Positions 8,126 to 14,267 of a stretch of DNA of 19,921 bases are shown in pieces. The position numbers were made by a program, and so were the translations under genes. The stretch spans positions 1 to 19,921 of the forward strand of contig JAKMFY010000238.1 of assembly GCA_022425185.1 (NCBI GenBank), written 5' to 3'. Numbering within the stretch: the stretch's first letter is position 1; the number at the start of each line of letters is the position of its first letter. Below the pieces are notes generated by a model. It was not told the DNA's origin and made no database searches. It saw nothing but the letters and a program-made list of their open reading frames with translations. The DNA is from Candidatus Poseidoniaceae archaeon (GTDB lineage Archaea > Thermoplasmatota > Poseidoniia > Poseidoniales > Poseidoniaceae).

Positions 8126-8700
8126 ACTAATTTTACGGAATTGGCTTCATCAAACGCTAGTTTGGCTCTTGCATTTATCAAGGGAAGGAGAGCCATTGCT
8201 CCACATAAAAAGGAACACACCCCACAAAGATATGCAGTGATTTCATGTGTTTGAACCAACATTGATTCTAGTAAATGTTCTTTGGCTGCATCATACACAA
8301 TCATGCAACCGTAAACTCCACCAACAAAGGTAATAACAGTGCCAACTAATGCTATCTTCCCGCCTATTGGTTTCATGCCGAAGAGAAGAATACTGCCTAC
8401 GAAGACGAAGGCGCTTCCAACTCCAAGTGCCGTTCCACGAATGAGATATCCATCAGATTCATTAATTTCCTTGTGAAAATCTTGGTATTGTTCGATGCTA
8501 AGATTTTCACCTTGTTGATTTGGAACGTTGATTAGTGTTTCAATTTGAGCTTCAGATAGTTCTTCAGAGTTTGCGTTTGTAAGATCGGTATAGGCCAAGA
8601 CTCCGAAAAAGAGCGCCCCTAAGAGGAGGAGAATTGCGACCGTTTTCGGCCCTTTCCTATCGGGACGAATTGCGAACATGTCGAGCGTCTCTTCATCCAT
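8107..8700 (-). CDS. Four-helix membrane protein of unknown function
   Basis: 197 residues from ATG 8700, which is supported by AGGTG at 8707-8711. A GTG at 8709 would add three residues. The protein has a short basic N-terminus, a first TM helix at about residues 17-36, a polar loop of some 45 residues rich in Glu, Gln and Asn, and three more hydrophobic helices (about 82-106, 112-137 and 150-175). Helix four contains two cysteines (LCGVCSFLCG). The C-terminus is acidic. I do not recognise the family. Its start overlaps the end of the thioesterase gene by 8 bases (ATGGATGA), which indicates coupled translation. Its 3' end runs 19 bases into the convergent pentapeptide gene. Confidence 0.75.
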   Translation of the reverse strand: MDEETLDMFAIRPDRKGPKTVAILLLLGALFFGVLAYTDLTNANSEELSEAQIETLINVPNQQGENLSIEQYQDFHKEINESDGYLIRGTALGVGSAFVFVGSILLFGMKPIGGKIALVGTVITFVGGVYGCMIVYDAAKEHLLESMLVQTHEITAYLCGVCSFLCGAMALLPLINARAKLAFDEANSVKLVQDESE

Positions 8701-9118
8701 TATGAACACCTTTCTCGCAGTTATCTAACCCCGTTCTCAAGAAGGTTGGAATTGAAATACGCTTCATTGTACCCATATCGACACAAACGGTAACTTGAGT
8801 TGATGTCCAAAGTGATACATTGTCTTGATTATGGAATTCGTAGCGCCATGTGCACGATGTGTCTCCGACTTTTTCAATCCATATTGTTGCAGTTACCGTA
8901 TCTCCATAGCGAAGAGGTGCAATAAAATCGGATTCTACGTGAACGACTGGAAAACCAATCTGCCGTTCCAATATTAGTTCTGAGTACTTAATTCCGCAGA
9001 TATGCTCCCAAGAGTCTTCAAAGAAACGGTGTGCTAAGTCGAATATCCTTGGATAATAAGCAATATTTGCAAGATCGACCATTGGGAAGTCGACACCTCT
9101 TTGCAAACGAACTGCCAT
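8693..9118 (-). CDS. Acyl-CoA thioesterase-like protein, 4HBT/hot-dog fold
   Basis: 141 residues, the normal size of a single hot-dog domain of the 4-hydroxybenzoyl-CoA thioesterase (YbgC/FadM-like) family, which hydrolyses acyl-CoA thioesters in the cytosol. The N-terminal pattern DFPMVDLANIAYYPRIFDLA matches the family's D-x-x-G-x-x-Y/F-x-x-Y/F region; Asp15 is the likely catalytic residue, with Asn replacing the usual glycine-like position. The later VESDFIAPLRYGDTVTATIWIEKVG matches the beta-strand segment of the sheet. ATG 9118 is chosen because the upstream extension lacks similarity and would run towards the tRNA. No clear ribosome-binding site is seen. It is followed by an overlapping membrane protein gene. 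The acyl substrate cannot be inferred. Confidence 0.85.
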   Translation of the reverse strand: MAVRLQRGVDFPMVDLANIAYYPRIFDLAHRFFEDSWEHICGIKYSELILERQIGFPVVHVESDFIAPLRYGDTVTATIWIEKVGDTSCTWRYEFHNQDNVSLWTSTQVTVCVDMGTMKRISIPTFLRTGLDNCEKGVHNG

Positions 9119-9183
9119 GTTTAGGCCAGAAGGATAGACGCAATGAACTCTTGTACAGAAACTGGTAAATCGTGCCGTTGCGC

Positions 9184-9190
9184 TTATATC
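9184..9190 (+). promoter_or_regulatory. TATA box of tRNA-Arg
   Basis: TTATATC on the plus strand is centred about 32 bases before the mature tRNA 5' end. An archaeal transcript start about 25 bases downstream (near 9212) leaves a leader of around six bases for RNase P. Confidence 0.6.
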
Positions 9191-9218
9191 CAAGTGGTCG
9201 GTGGATTCGATTACCAAG

Positions 9219-9295
9219 GGCCCTATAGTGTAGCTTGGATATCACGCCGGCTTGCGGAGCCAGCAACCCGTGTTCGAATCGCGGTGGGGCCGCCA
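9219..9295 (+). tRNA. tRNA-Arg (anticodon GCG), CCA encoded
   Basis: All arms can be folded. The acceptor is GGCCCTA (9219-9225) against TGGGGCC (9285-9291) with one G-U pair, discriminator G9292, and encoded CCA 9293-9295. The D arm is GTGT/TCAC with a U13-U22 mismatch and the GG loop. The anticodon stem CCGGC/GCCAG encloses loop TTGCGGA, giving anticodon GCG at 9254-9256 (codon CGC, arginine). The variable loop is CAAC, and the T arm CCGTG/CGCGG closes TTCGAAT. The anticodon stem has a C28-A42 mismatch. There is no intron. It lies alone on the plus strand between minus-strand genes, with a TATA box upstream and an oligo-T run 28 bases beyond the CCA. Confidence 0.93.
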
Positions 9296-9297
9296 AT

Positions 9298-10197
9298 TCA
9301 AGACTCAGCGCCTTCGCGAGCACTTTTTTCGTCCGCAATTAATCGCCTCTCGAGAGGTGAATAGTGAGGCCCAACCACCTTTCTAAAATAGCCATCAGAA
9401 GCGTAAGTTTCGTCTTCAACTAAGACCCTCGGAGAGTCGGAAAGCAAATCAAGGATACTGAATACGTCTTCATAGTGATATGCATACTCAAATTCTACAG
9501 TGTCTTGGACAACTTTTTTCCATGCTCTTTGTCTTGGTTTCTTGAACCAAATTGTGAAGCCAGAAACAAGGGGATTACCATCACCCATTCTCCATTTCCA
9601 ACCATTCGTTCCTTTGATTTCAACCACATTTTCTTCTGGGAGATATGTAGCATTCATGGTCTCATCAAGGAATTTCTTGAATGCTGCGGATGCTGGGCTT
9701 GCAGAAAGGCCGTACAAGTTGAGCAGTGCATGACGCAGCGGCCCATGCCTCTCTTGTTGAATGAACTTGTCATCGTTAAGGAGCATCAAGAAATATGAAT
9801 CGAGGATGTCACATCCAGGAAGGTTAGCAGCATTTTGATGGTCTGGTTGAATGCAGACTGATGCTTCTTTTCCATCGAGTTTCCCTTTGAAGGTAGCAGT
9901 TGTTGAATTAAGCCCGCTGCCCCCAGCATAGGGATTTCTCATCCGTTGAATTAATCCTTCAAGGGGTACTGAATAGGTGGCAAGTTTTCCAAGAATGATG
10001 ATTTTATCAACCCCGAAAATAATCCTATCTGGATTTCTTTCAATTGTTTTTAGAAGGTAGTCAAAAGAAGTCTGCATTGCTGTAAAGCTATCAGTTACAA
10101 GATTCTTGAACACATTCTTCTTATCCTCTTGGTACTCGAACGAGGCTGATGGAATCTCTTTCTCGTTTTCGTCGTCAATATCAAATAAACCGCTCAT
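9298..10197 (-). CDS. Conserved-looking protein of unknown function, 299 residues
   Basis: A soluble, folded-looking protein without signal peptide or TM segments; I do not recognise a family. The N-terminal 20 residues are acidic (DIDDENEKE), followed by an amphipathic helix pair, a mixed alpha/beta core with the distinctive segments MRNPYAGGSG and GCDILDSYFLMLLNDD, and a Trp-rich strand region NGWKWRMGDGNPLVSGFTIW. The start at 10197 is chosen over the ATG at 10215 because a TATA-like CATATAG lies about 24 bases upstream. That would make the message leaderless at 10197 and would exclude the longer form. Its stop is three bases from the 3' end of the convergent tRNA-Arg, and the tRNA terminator T-run lies within its last codons. 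It follows the HAD gene by 33 bases. Confidence 0.7.
   Translation of the reverse strand: MSGLFDIDDENEKEIPSASFEYQEDKKNVFKNLVTDSFTAMQTSFDYLLKTIERNPDRIIFGVDKIIILGKLATYSVPLEGLIQRMRNPYAGGSGLNSTTATFKGKLDGKEASVCIQPDHQNAANLPGCDILDSYFLMLLNDDKFIQQERHGPLRHALLNLYGLSASPASAAFKKFLDETMNATYLPEENVVEIKGTNGWKWRMGDGNPLVSGFTIWFKKPRQRAWKKVVQDTVEFEYAYHYEDVFSILDLLSDSPRVLVEDETYASDGYFRKVVGPHYSPLERRLIADEKSAREGAES
9324..9329 (+). terminator. Oligo-T terminator of tRNA-Arg
   Basis: Six T in a row on the plus strand, 28 bases past the encoded CCA, following a GC-rich stretch. This is the usual archaeal oligo-T stop. It lies antisense inside the last codons of the 299-residue gene, where it encodes Glu-Lys-Ser on the other strand. 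Confidence 0.5.
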
Positions 10198-10217
10198 GAA
10201 AGAATCTATTTTCAAGA

Positions 10218-10224
10218 CTATATG
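10218..10224 (-). promoter_or_regulatory. TATA-like box for the 299-residue gene
   Basis: CATATAG on the minus strand sits in the 33-base gap after the HAD gene, about 24 bases before ATG 10197. The spacing fits a leaderless transcript and so also decides the start codon. Confidence 0.45.
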
Positions 10225-10230
10225 AAGGTG

Positions 10231-10899
10231 CTAAGGCCATTCTGCGATTTCCCATTTGTTTTCTTTAGCGAATGATCTCAAAGAAGATTCTGGATTTACC
10301 GCTATCGCATGACCACATATTCGCATGAACCAAGAGTCCGCAAGTGTGTTCCCATATCCATAACATTTGGAAAGATCGTGTCCGTTTTCCTTGGCATCCA
10401 TTTCGACGACTGGCACCTTGCCTTTCCTTCGTGGAACAGACCATCCTCGTTCAGAACCAGAAAGAATGCCATTACGTTTACTTGGCCCGCAGCCATATAC
10501 TTCGTCCATACCTAATATTCGCCCCATTGCTTCGGCCATAGGCGCTACTGTAGCAGTGACTAAGACAAGTCGATGGCCTTGTTCTCGATGCCATGCAATC
10601 TTTTCCCATGCCTGTTGGGATACCTTCGGCTCGAGCAATCGAGGGGCTATTTCATCCGAATATTGTTCTAAAACTGACCAAGAAGCTAGAGAGAGATGGC
10701 CCCTGTTCCGTAAAGCGTCATAGGGAGATTTTCCTGTTAGGAGACCAAAAACTGTTCCAAGTGTCCACGCTACTGTGGCATGAGGGATTCGCCATGGACG
10801 CCTTCTTGCAAGTACGCCAGTCAGTGTTTTTTCGCTTGAAGCATTGAGCAATGTCCCGTCGAGGTCGAAGTATGCAGCAACCTGTTGCTCTTCGCTCAT
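10231..10899 (-). CDS. HAD-superfamily (subfamily IB-like) phosphatase
   Basis: 222 residues from ATG 10899. HAD motif I is FDLDGTLL, motif II is the Thr in LVLVTATVAP, the motif III lysine is probably in RRKGKVPVV, and motif IV is YGYGNTLADSWF, where Asn occupies the first acidic position but the later Asp is kept. A helical C1-type cap lies between motifs I and II. This order fits the IB group (phosphoserine phosphatase-like, also found in lipid phosphate metabolism); the substrate is unknown. A longer frame starts at ATG 10983, overlapping the upstream stop as TGATG, but the extra 28 residues are histidine-rich and unlike the family. Neither start has a strong ribosome-binding site. A Mg-dependent cytosolic hydrolase is the likely role. 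Confidence 0.82.
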   Translation of the reverse strand: MSEEQQVAAYFDLDGTLLNASSEKTLTGVLARRRPWRIPHATVAWTLGTVFGLLTGKSPYDALRNRGHLSLASWSVLEQYSDEIAPRLLEPKVSQQAWEKIAWHREQGHRLVLVTATVAPMAEAMGRILGMDEVYGCGPSKRNGILSGSERGWSVPRRKGKVPVVEMDAKENGHDLSKCYGYGNTLADSWFMRICGHAIAVNPESSLRSFAKENKWEIAEWP

Positions 10900-10982
10900 A
10901 GTCACAGCAAGAGGTGAAGACTCATGAGTTCGTCGGTATCGATGAGTGTGAATGTGAGTTGTTTTCGATAAGTGACATCCCA

Positions 10983-11267
10983 TCAGGCGAGATTCTCATC
11001 GTTTTCATCAAGGCGACCATAAACACGTCTTCCTGCACGATGATCTTGCCACCAAGTCAGTCGGTCTGCTAGATGTCTTGGGATAAAGAATCCAACCTTC
11101 CTCGGCGTAAGACCATGGTTCCTCATGACCCTATCATGGGAAAGATTAGCAACGATGGATTGGGCTGAACATCCTGGGTTAGCCGTTACAAATCGCATTA
11201 TCTCATTTTTTAATCGTTCAAATCGTGCTTTCTTTTGAGAACCTTTTCCCAATCGTCTTGGTGACAT
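10983..11267 (-). CDS. Small basic protein, probable helix-turn-helix/winged-helix
   Basis: 94 residues with a basic N-terminus (PRRLGKGSQKKARFERLK). A helix (NEIMRFVTANPG) follows, then CSAQSIVANLSHDRVMRNHGL, which resembles the first two helices of a winged helix. A recognition-helix-like TPRKVGFFIPRHLADRL comes next, and a basic strand RRVYGRLDEND could be the wing. No named family is recognised; a DNA- or RNA-binding role is inferred. ATG 11267 has no ribosome-binding site, and a weak AT-rich TATA-like element (CATAAC) near 11292-11297 would fit a leaderless message. Its stop overlaps the longest possible HAD frame by one base, so the two genes are probably transcribed together. Confidence 0.65.
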   Translation of the reverse strand: MSPRRLGKGSQKKARFERLKNEIMRFVTANPGCSAQSIVANLSHDRVMRNHGLTPRKVGFFIPRHLADRLTWWQDHRAGRRVYGRLDENDENLA

Positions 11268-11315
11268 AATTACGACTTTCGCCGTTTACGGTTATGAAAG
11301 AAATGGGGGAAATCC

Positions 11316-11669
11316 CTATTCGAATGAAACTGGTTGAGTGGTTTTCCAATTTGCCGTTGCAAGCTTCTTTGCTTTGCCATCGGCTATAATTGGGGCAATC
11401 TTGTCCAAGCGACCATGCATGCCGTGAACATGAAATTTGACACGAAGTTCTGCGGTAAGTGATGCTTCAAGTGCTTGCATTTGATCGTCATCAAGATCAA
11501 CTGAGGCAAGTGTTTCTCCTGAGGTTTGAGAAAGGATTGTGAGTGTCTTATCTTTACAAGACATAGCAGGTCTGAAATCCATGTCGTCTGGATGATGCAT
11601 CCAGACAGATAGGTCCAAAGACAATGTGTCTCGTATGTTTACTCGACTGATTTCAACGGATTCAACCAT
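11316..11669 (-). CDS. Small protein of unknown function
   Basis: 117 residues from ATG 11669; the open frame runs three codons further to a TTG, which is unlikely to be used. GGAAGGG lies upstream as a weak ribosome-binding site. The protein appears soluble, mostly beta in its first half (VESVEISRVNIRDTLSLDLS), with a histidine-containing middle (KFHVHGMHGRLDKI) and a short lysine/alanine-rich helix before the end. No signal peptide and no recognised domain. It heads the minus-strand run of small genes (HTH-like, HAD phosphatase, 299-residue protein). A 48-base gap separates it from the HTH-like gene. Confidence 0.6.
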   Translation of the reverse strand: MVESVEISRVNIRDTLSLDLSVWMHHPDDMDFRPAMSCKDKTLTILSQTSGETLASVDLDDDQMQALEASLTAELRVKFHVHGMHGRLDKIAPIIADGKAKKLATANWKTTQPVSFE

Positions 11670-11719
11670 GCCACTCAACCCTTCCAGTCAACAGTCCTTC
11701 AAACTCTTTTCGTCTTAAC

Positions 11720-12874
11720 CTACTCGAATGCGATTTCTGTAATGACCGGTTCTTGTATTGTGATTTTTATGGTTAATGTCCAATCGTTCCCTGGGTCTGG
11801 GTCTGGGAGAATCTCAACGGTAGAGTCTGGGTTGGTTTGTAGGGCTTGCACGATGAGCACCCATGGTGATTGACCAAATGCTGAACCCGGTTCATTAAGC
11901 AGCATGTTCATCACCATTTCCATGCTATCTGAATCATAGATTCCTTCAGCGCCCAATGGATTGAGTTTATCATCTGTTAATTCCGCTTTTGCATTCTCAT
12001 TTCTTGTTATGTTTCCAGCTTCGGTATCTCCTTGTTTTTGGTAATTATCTTGTGGAACAGTAACAACAAGCGTGAAGTTATCATAAGGCTGAATCAAATC
12101 GTTTTCTAATTCGAGAATTGCTTCGTAAGAAATTATCCTACCTGTAGAACCTGGTATGACTTCCTGGCTCCATTCATCTCCTTCTGCAAGGTAGTCCGAC
12201 CATGATTGTTCAATGACTTTCTCCTTCCAGACAACACTGAAGCGTCGAGATGATACATTGAGTTCAAACACCTCGGTTAAAACTCCTTCTTGGCCATCGT
12301 CGATAGTTACAGAACCAACATATATACCGCTTTTATTGGTCGGAATCAGCACTTGATTCTCGGAGGAATCGATGTCATTACGACCATCACCATCACCATC
12401 TGAATCAACCCCCCAGTCTAGATCCCAAGAGAAGAGCAAGTCATTTCCTTCGGGATCAACGGATGCTGAAGCATCGAGAAGCACAGAATCACCTGCTCTT
12501 GGGTTTTCTGGATATTTTAGATCGATGACTGGCGCTCCGTTTACAACAATGACTGCGGATGTATCGTCGACTCCACCTTGATCGTTTTCGACTGTTAGAG
12601 TTACTGTGTAAGCACCAAACATCTTGTACGTATGGGAGGTAAATCCGGTTACTGTCTCTCGTTTTTCACCGTCTCCAAAATCCCAACGATACTCAGTAAT
12701 GACGCCTTCGACAGCATTCGATTCTCGAGCATCAAATGTCACCATTTCGCCTTCTTGAATAAGAAGAGGATAAGCCTCCATTGTTGCTCTAGGCTCAGGT
12801 GCTGTGTCAAGAATCCCCGTGCAACCAGCAAGAGAAAAAGAGCACATGAGAAGGACTAACCCAAGCCCTTTCAT
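11720..12874 (-). CDS. PKD-domain lipoprotein
   Basis: 384 residues from ATG 12874. This start is chosen because GGGAGG at 12884-12889 is correctly spaced; ATG 12895 would add seven residues and is possible. The N-terminus is a lipoprotein signal with lipobox LAGC (Cys18), so the mature protein should be lipid-anchored outside the cell. Two PKD-like beta-sandwich domains follow: the first (about 25-105) has the hallmark YRWDFGDG and YTVTLTVEND, and the second (about 108-205) contains the acidic calcium-binding-like loop DSDGDGDGRNDID. The C-terminal 175 residues form an unrecognised region rich in charged residues and Trp. A TATA-like box lies at 12917-12922. A surface or solute/polymer-binding role is inferred. 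Confidence 0.85.
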   Translation of the reverse strand: MKGLGLVLLMCSFSLAGCTGILDTAPEPRATMEAYPLLIQEGEMVTFDARESNAVEGVITEYRWDFGDGEKRETVTGFTSHTYKMFGAYTVTLTVENDQGGVDDTSAVIVVNGAPVIDLKYPENPRAGDSVLLDASASVDPEGNDLLFSWDLDWGVDSDGDGDGRNDIDSSENQVLIPTNKSGIYVGSVTIDDGQEGVLTEVFELNVSSRRFSVVWKEKVIEQSWSDYLAEGDEWSQEVIPGSTGRIISYEAILELENDLIQPYDNFTLVVTVPQDNYQKQGDTEAGNITRNENAKAELTDDKLNPLGAEGIYDSDSMEMVMNMLLNEPGSAFGQSPWVLIVQALQTNPDSTVEILPDPDPGNDWTLTIKITIQEPVITEIAFE

Positions 12875-12916
12875 TCGCTTATTCCTCCCTTCCATAGTTT
12901 CTCTTCAACCTAATCC

Positions 12917-12922
12917 TATATC
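12917..12922 (-). promoter_or_regulatory. TATA box of the PKD lipoprotein
   Basis: GATATA on the minus strand (within TAGATATAGG) lies about 24 bases before 12895. It would start the transcript there, leaving a leader of about 20 bases that carries the GGGAGG ribosome-binding site for ATG 12874. Confidence 0.5.
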
Positions 12923-12984
12923 TAACCATGTTGTAATGCTGTACACACAGATGGTAGTTTTAGATACCCTTTTCTCGTCCAGAA

Positions 12985-13362
12985 TCATTCAAAAGAAACC
13001 TCTTCCGGAAGATCTCCAATTATTTTCGCTGAGTTGAGGTGGCCTCCAATTTCTTCGATAGAATCATGCATCACGACATTCTTTTCTGAATAATTTTCCA
13101 TCTCATCCTCCACTAAGACGTCCTCAATTGCCGCATTTGATTGATCATAATCTGGAGCAGGATGAACGTGGCTTGGAATTATCTCGTCCTCATCTTCGTC
13201 AAGAATTGATTCGATTGATTCTACATTCTCACCTACATCAACAACGTATTGCTTCTTTAGTACCTCGAGTATCTCTTCTTCAGATTCTTCGAAACTAGCT
13301 TCTGTTTCTACTTCTTGACTCTTCTTTGAAAAGAAGCGGCGAAAAAATCCCATGATCAACAT
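12985..13362 (-). CDS. Small acidic protein with amphipathic basic N-terminus
   Basis: 125 residues from ATG 13362, preferred because AAGGA lies seven bases upstream; ATG 13380 and ATG 13353 are alternatives. The N-terminus (MLIMGFFRRFFSKKS) combines hydrophobic and basic residues like the membrane-targeting helix at the start of FtsY-type proteins. The remainder is highly acidic, with runs such as EESEEEILEVL and LDEDEDEII, and probably partly disordered, ending in a short conserved-looking DSIEEIGGHLNSAKIIGDLP. No enzyme domain is seen. It is divergent from the exonuclease gene (89-base gap) and upstream of the lipoprotein gene on the same strand. Its function is unknown; a peripheral membrane adaptor is a guess. 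Confidence 0.6.
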   Translation of the reverse strand: MLIMGFFRRFFSKKSQEVETEASFEESEEEILEVLKKQYVVDVGENVESIESILDEDEDEIIPSHVHPAPDYDQSNAAIEDVLVEDEMENYSEKNVVMHDSIEEIGGHLNSAKIIGDLPEEVSFE

Positions 13363-13442
13363 TAGGAGTTCCTTCTTCATTTCCTTTTCTAATCTTGTTG
13401 GCTAAAGCGATAGTTCTTCAATCGTCGCACTCAGCACGACAC

Positions 13443-14267
13443 ATGGAACTCCTAAACGGCGAACGAGTTCTTGCATTCGATTTGGAAACAACCGGGATAA
13501 GCACTTCCCGTGACCGAATTGTACAGTTGGCTCTTATTGGCTCAGATATCGATGGTTCAGAAGTCTCGTATGATCGATTGGTGAATCCGCGACGTTCGAT
13601 TCCTTACGAAGCGCAAAGGGTCCATGGCATCTCAGATTCTGACGTACGAGGTGAACCAGACTTTTCTGCGATTGCAGATCAAGTTGCTGCGCTGATTCAA
13701 GGTAGCGTGCTTGTCGGTCACAATGTTCGGAAATTTGACATGCCTATGCTACGAAATGAGTTTTTGAGAATCGGGGCTTTACCGCCAGAACCTAAGGCGA
13801 TTTTGGATACGCTTGAAATGGTTCGAAGACTCAAGTTACCACGCCCACATCGACTGGGGTCCCAATGTGCCCGACATGGTATCTCACTTGAGAATGCCCA
13901 CACTGCTGCTGCTGATGCTGCTGCTTCATTGTTGCTGCTCTGGAAGCTTGGACTTGACCACCCGACACACTTCCGTAAATCATTACTCGAGGTGGAGCAG
14001 TGGTGTGCAACCGGTTCAACAGCATCCCCACAATCAGATTTAGGGCGGCAATTAGATGATCTCGAACTGGTCGACCCAAATGGGATGGTACGTCGTGATG
14101 GAGAACACATGGTTCTAGCCGTTGGTCGACATCGAGGACGTCACTTGAAGGAATTGTTAGAATCTGACATCGGCTATCTACACTGGCTTATTTCACCAAA
14201 TGGTATTGAAGACCAAGGGGCTTCGGAAGAAATCAAAACCTATCTCGGTCTTGATTCAGTTTCCTGA
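13443..14267 (+). CDS. DnaQ-like DEDDh 3'-5' exonuclease with C-terminal DUF3820-like domain
   Basis: 274 residues. The N-terminal 175 form a DEDDh exonuclease that removes nucleotides from DNA or RNA 3' ends. Exo I is FDLETTG (Asp13, Glu15), Exo II is GHNVRKFDMP (Asp99), and Exo III is HTAAAD (His153, Asp158). VHGISD is the usual motif after the third strand in PolC/DnaQ epsilon-type exonucleases. The last ~50 residues (VGRHRGRHLKELLESDIGYL, then HWLI) resemble the small DUF3820 domain often joined to such exonucleases. ATG 13443 is used because the first 16 residues of the open frame lie before the family start. The 3' end overlaps the convergent RecB/Cas4-like nuclease by 12 bases. A proofreading or repair role is inferred. 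Confidence 0.88.
   Translation: MELLNGERVLAFDLETTGISTSRDRIVQLALIGSDIDGSEVSYDRLVNPRRSIPYEAQRVHGISDSDVRGEPDFSAIADQVAALIQGSVLVGHNVRKFDMPMLRNEFLRIGALPPEPKAILDTLEMVRRLKLPRPHRLGSQCARHGISLENAHTAAADAAASLLLLWKLGLDHPTHFRKSLLEVEQWCATGSTASPQSDLGRQLDDLELVDPNGMVRRDGEHMVLAVGRHRGRHLKELLESDIGYLHWLISPNGIEDQGASEEIKTYLGLDSVS

Noticed and set aside
9219..9295. tRNA gene as a site of an integrated element
   Set aside because: No integrase, no direct repeat of the tRNA 3' end and no change in gene style on either side.
13903..13925. GCT triplet tract in the exonuclease gene
   Set aside because: It encodes the alanines around Exo III motif HTAAAD and is explained by coding for that helix; no sign of expansion.
13718..14110. 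Antisense 130-codon frame over the exonuclease
   Set aside because: Serine/arginine-rich shadow frame; the plus-strand frame holds all DEDDh motifs.
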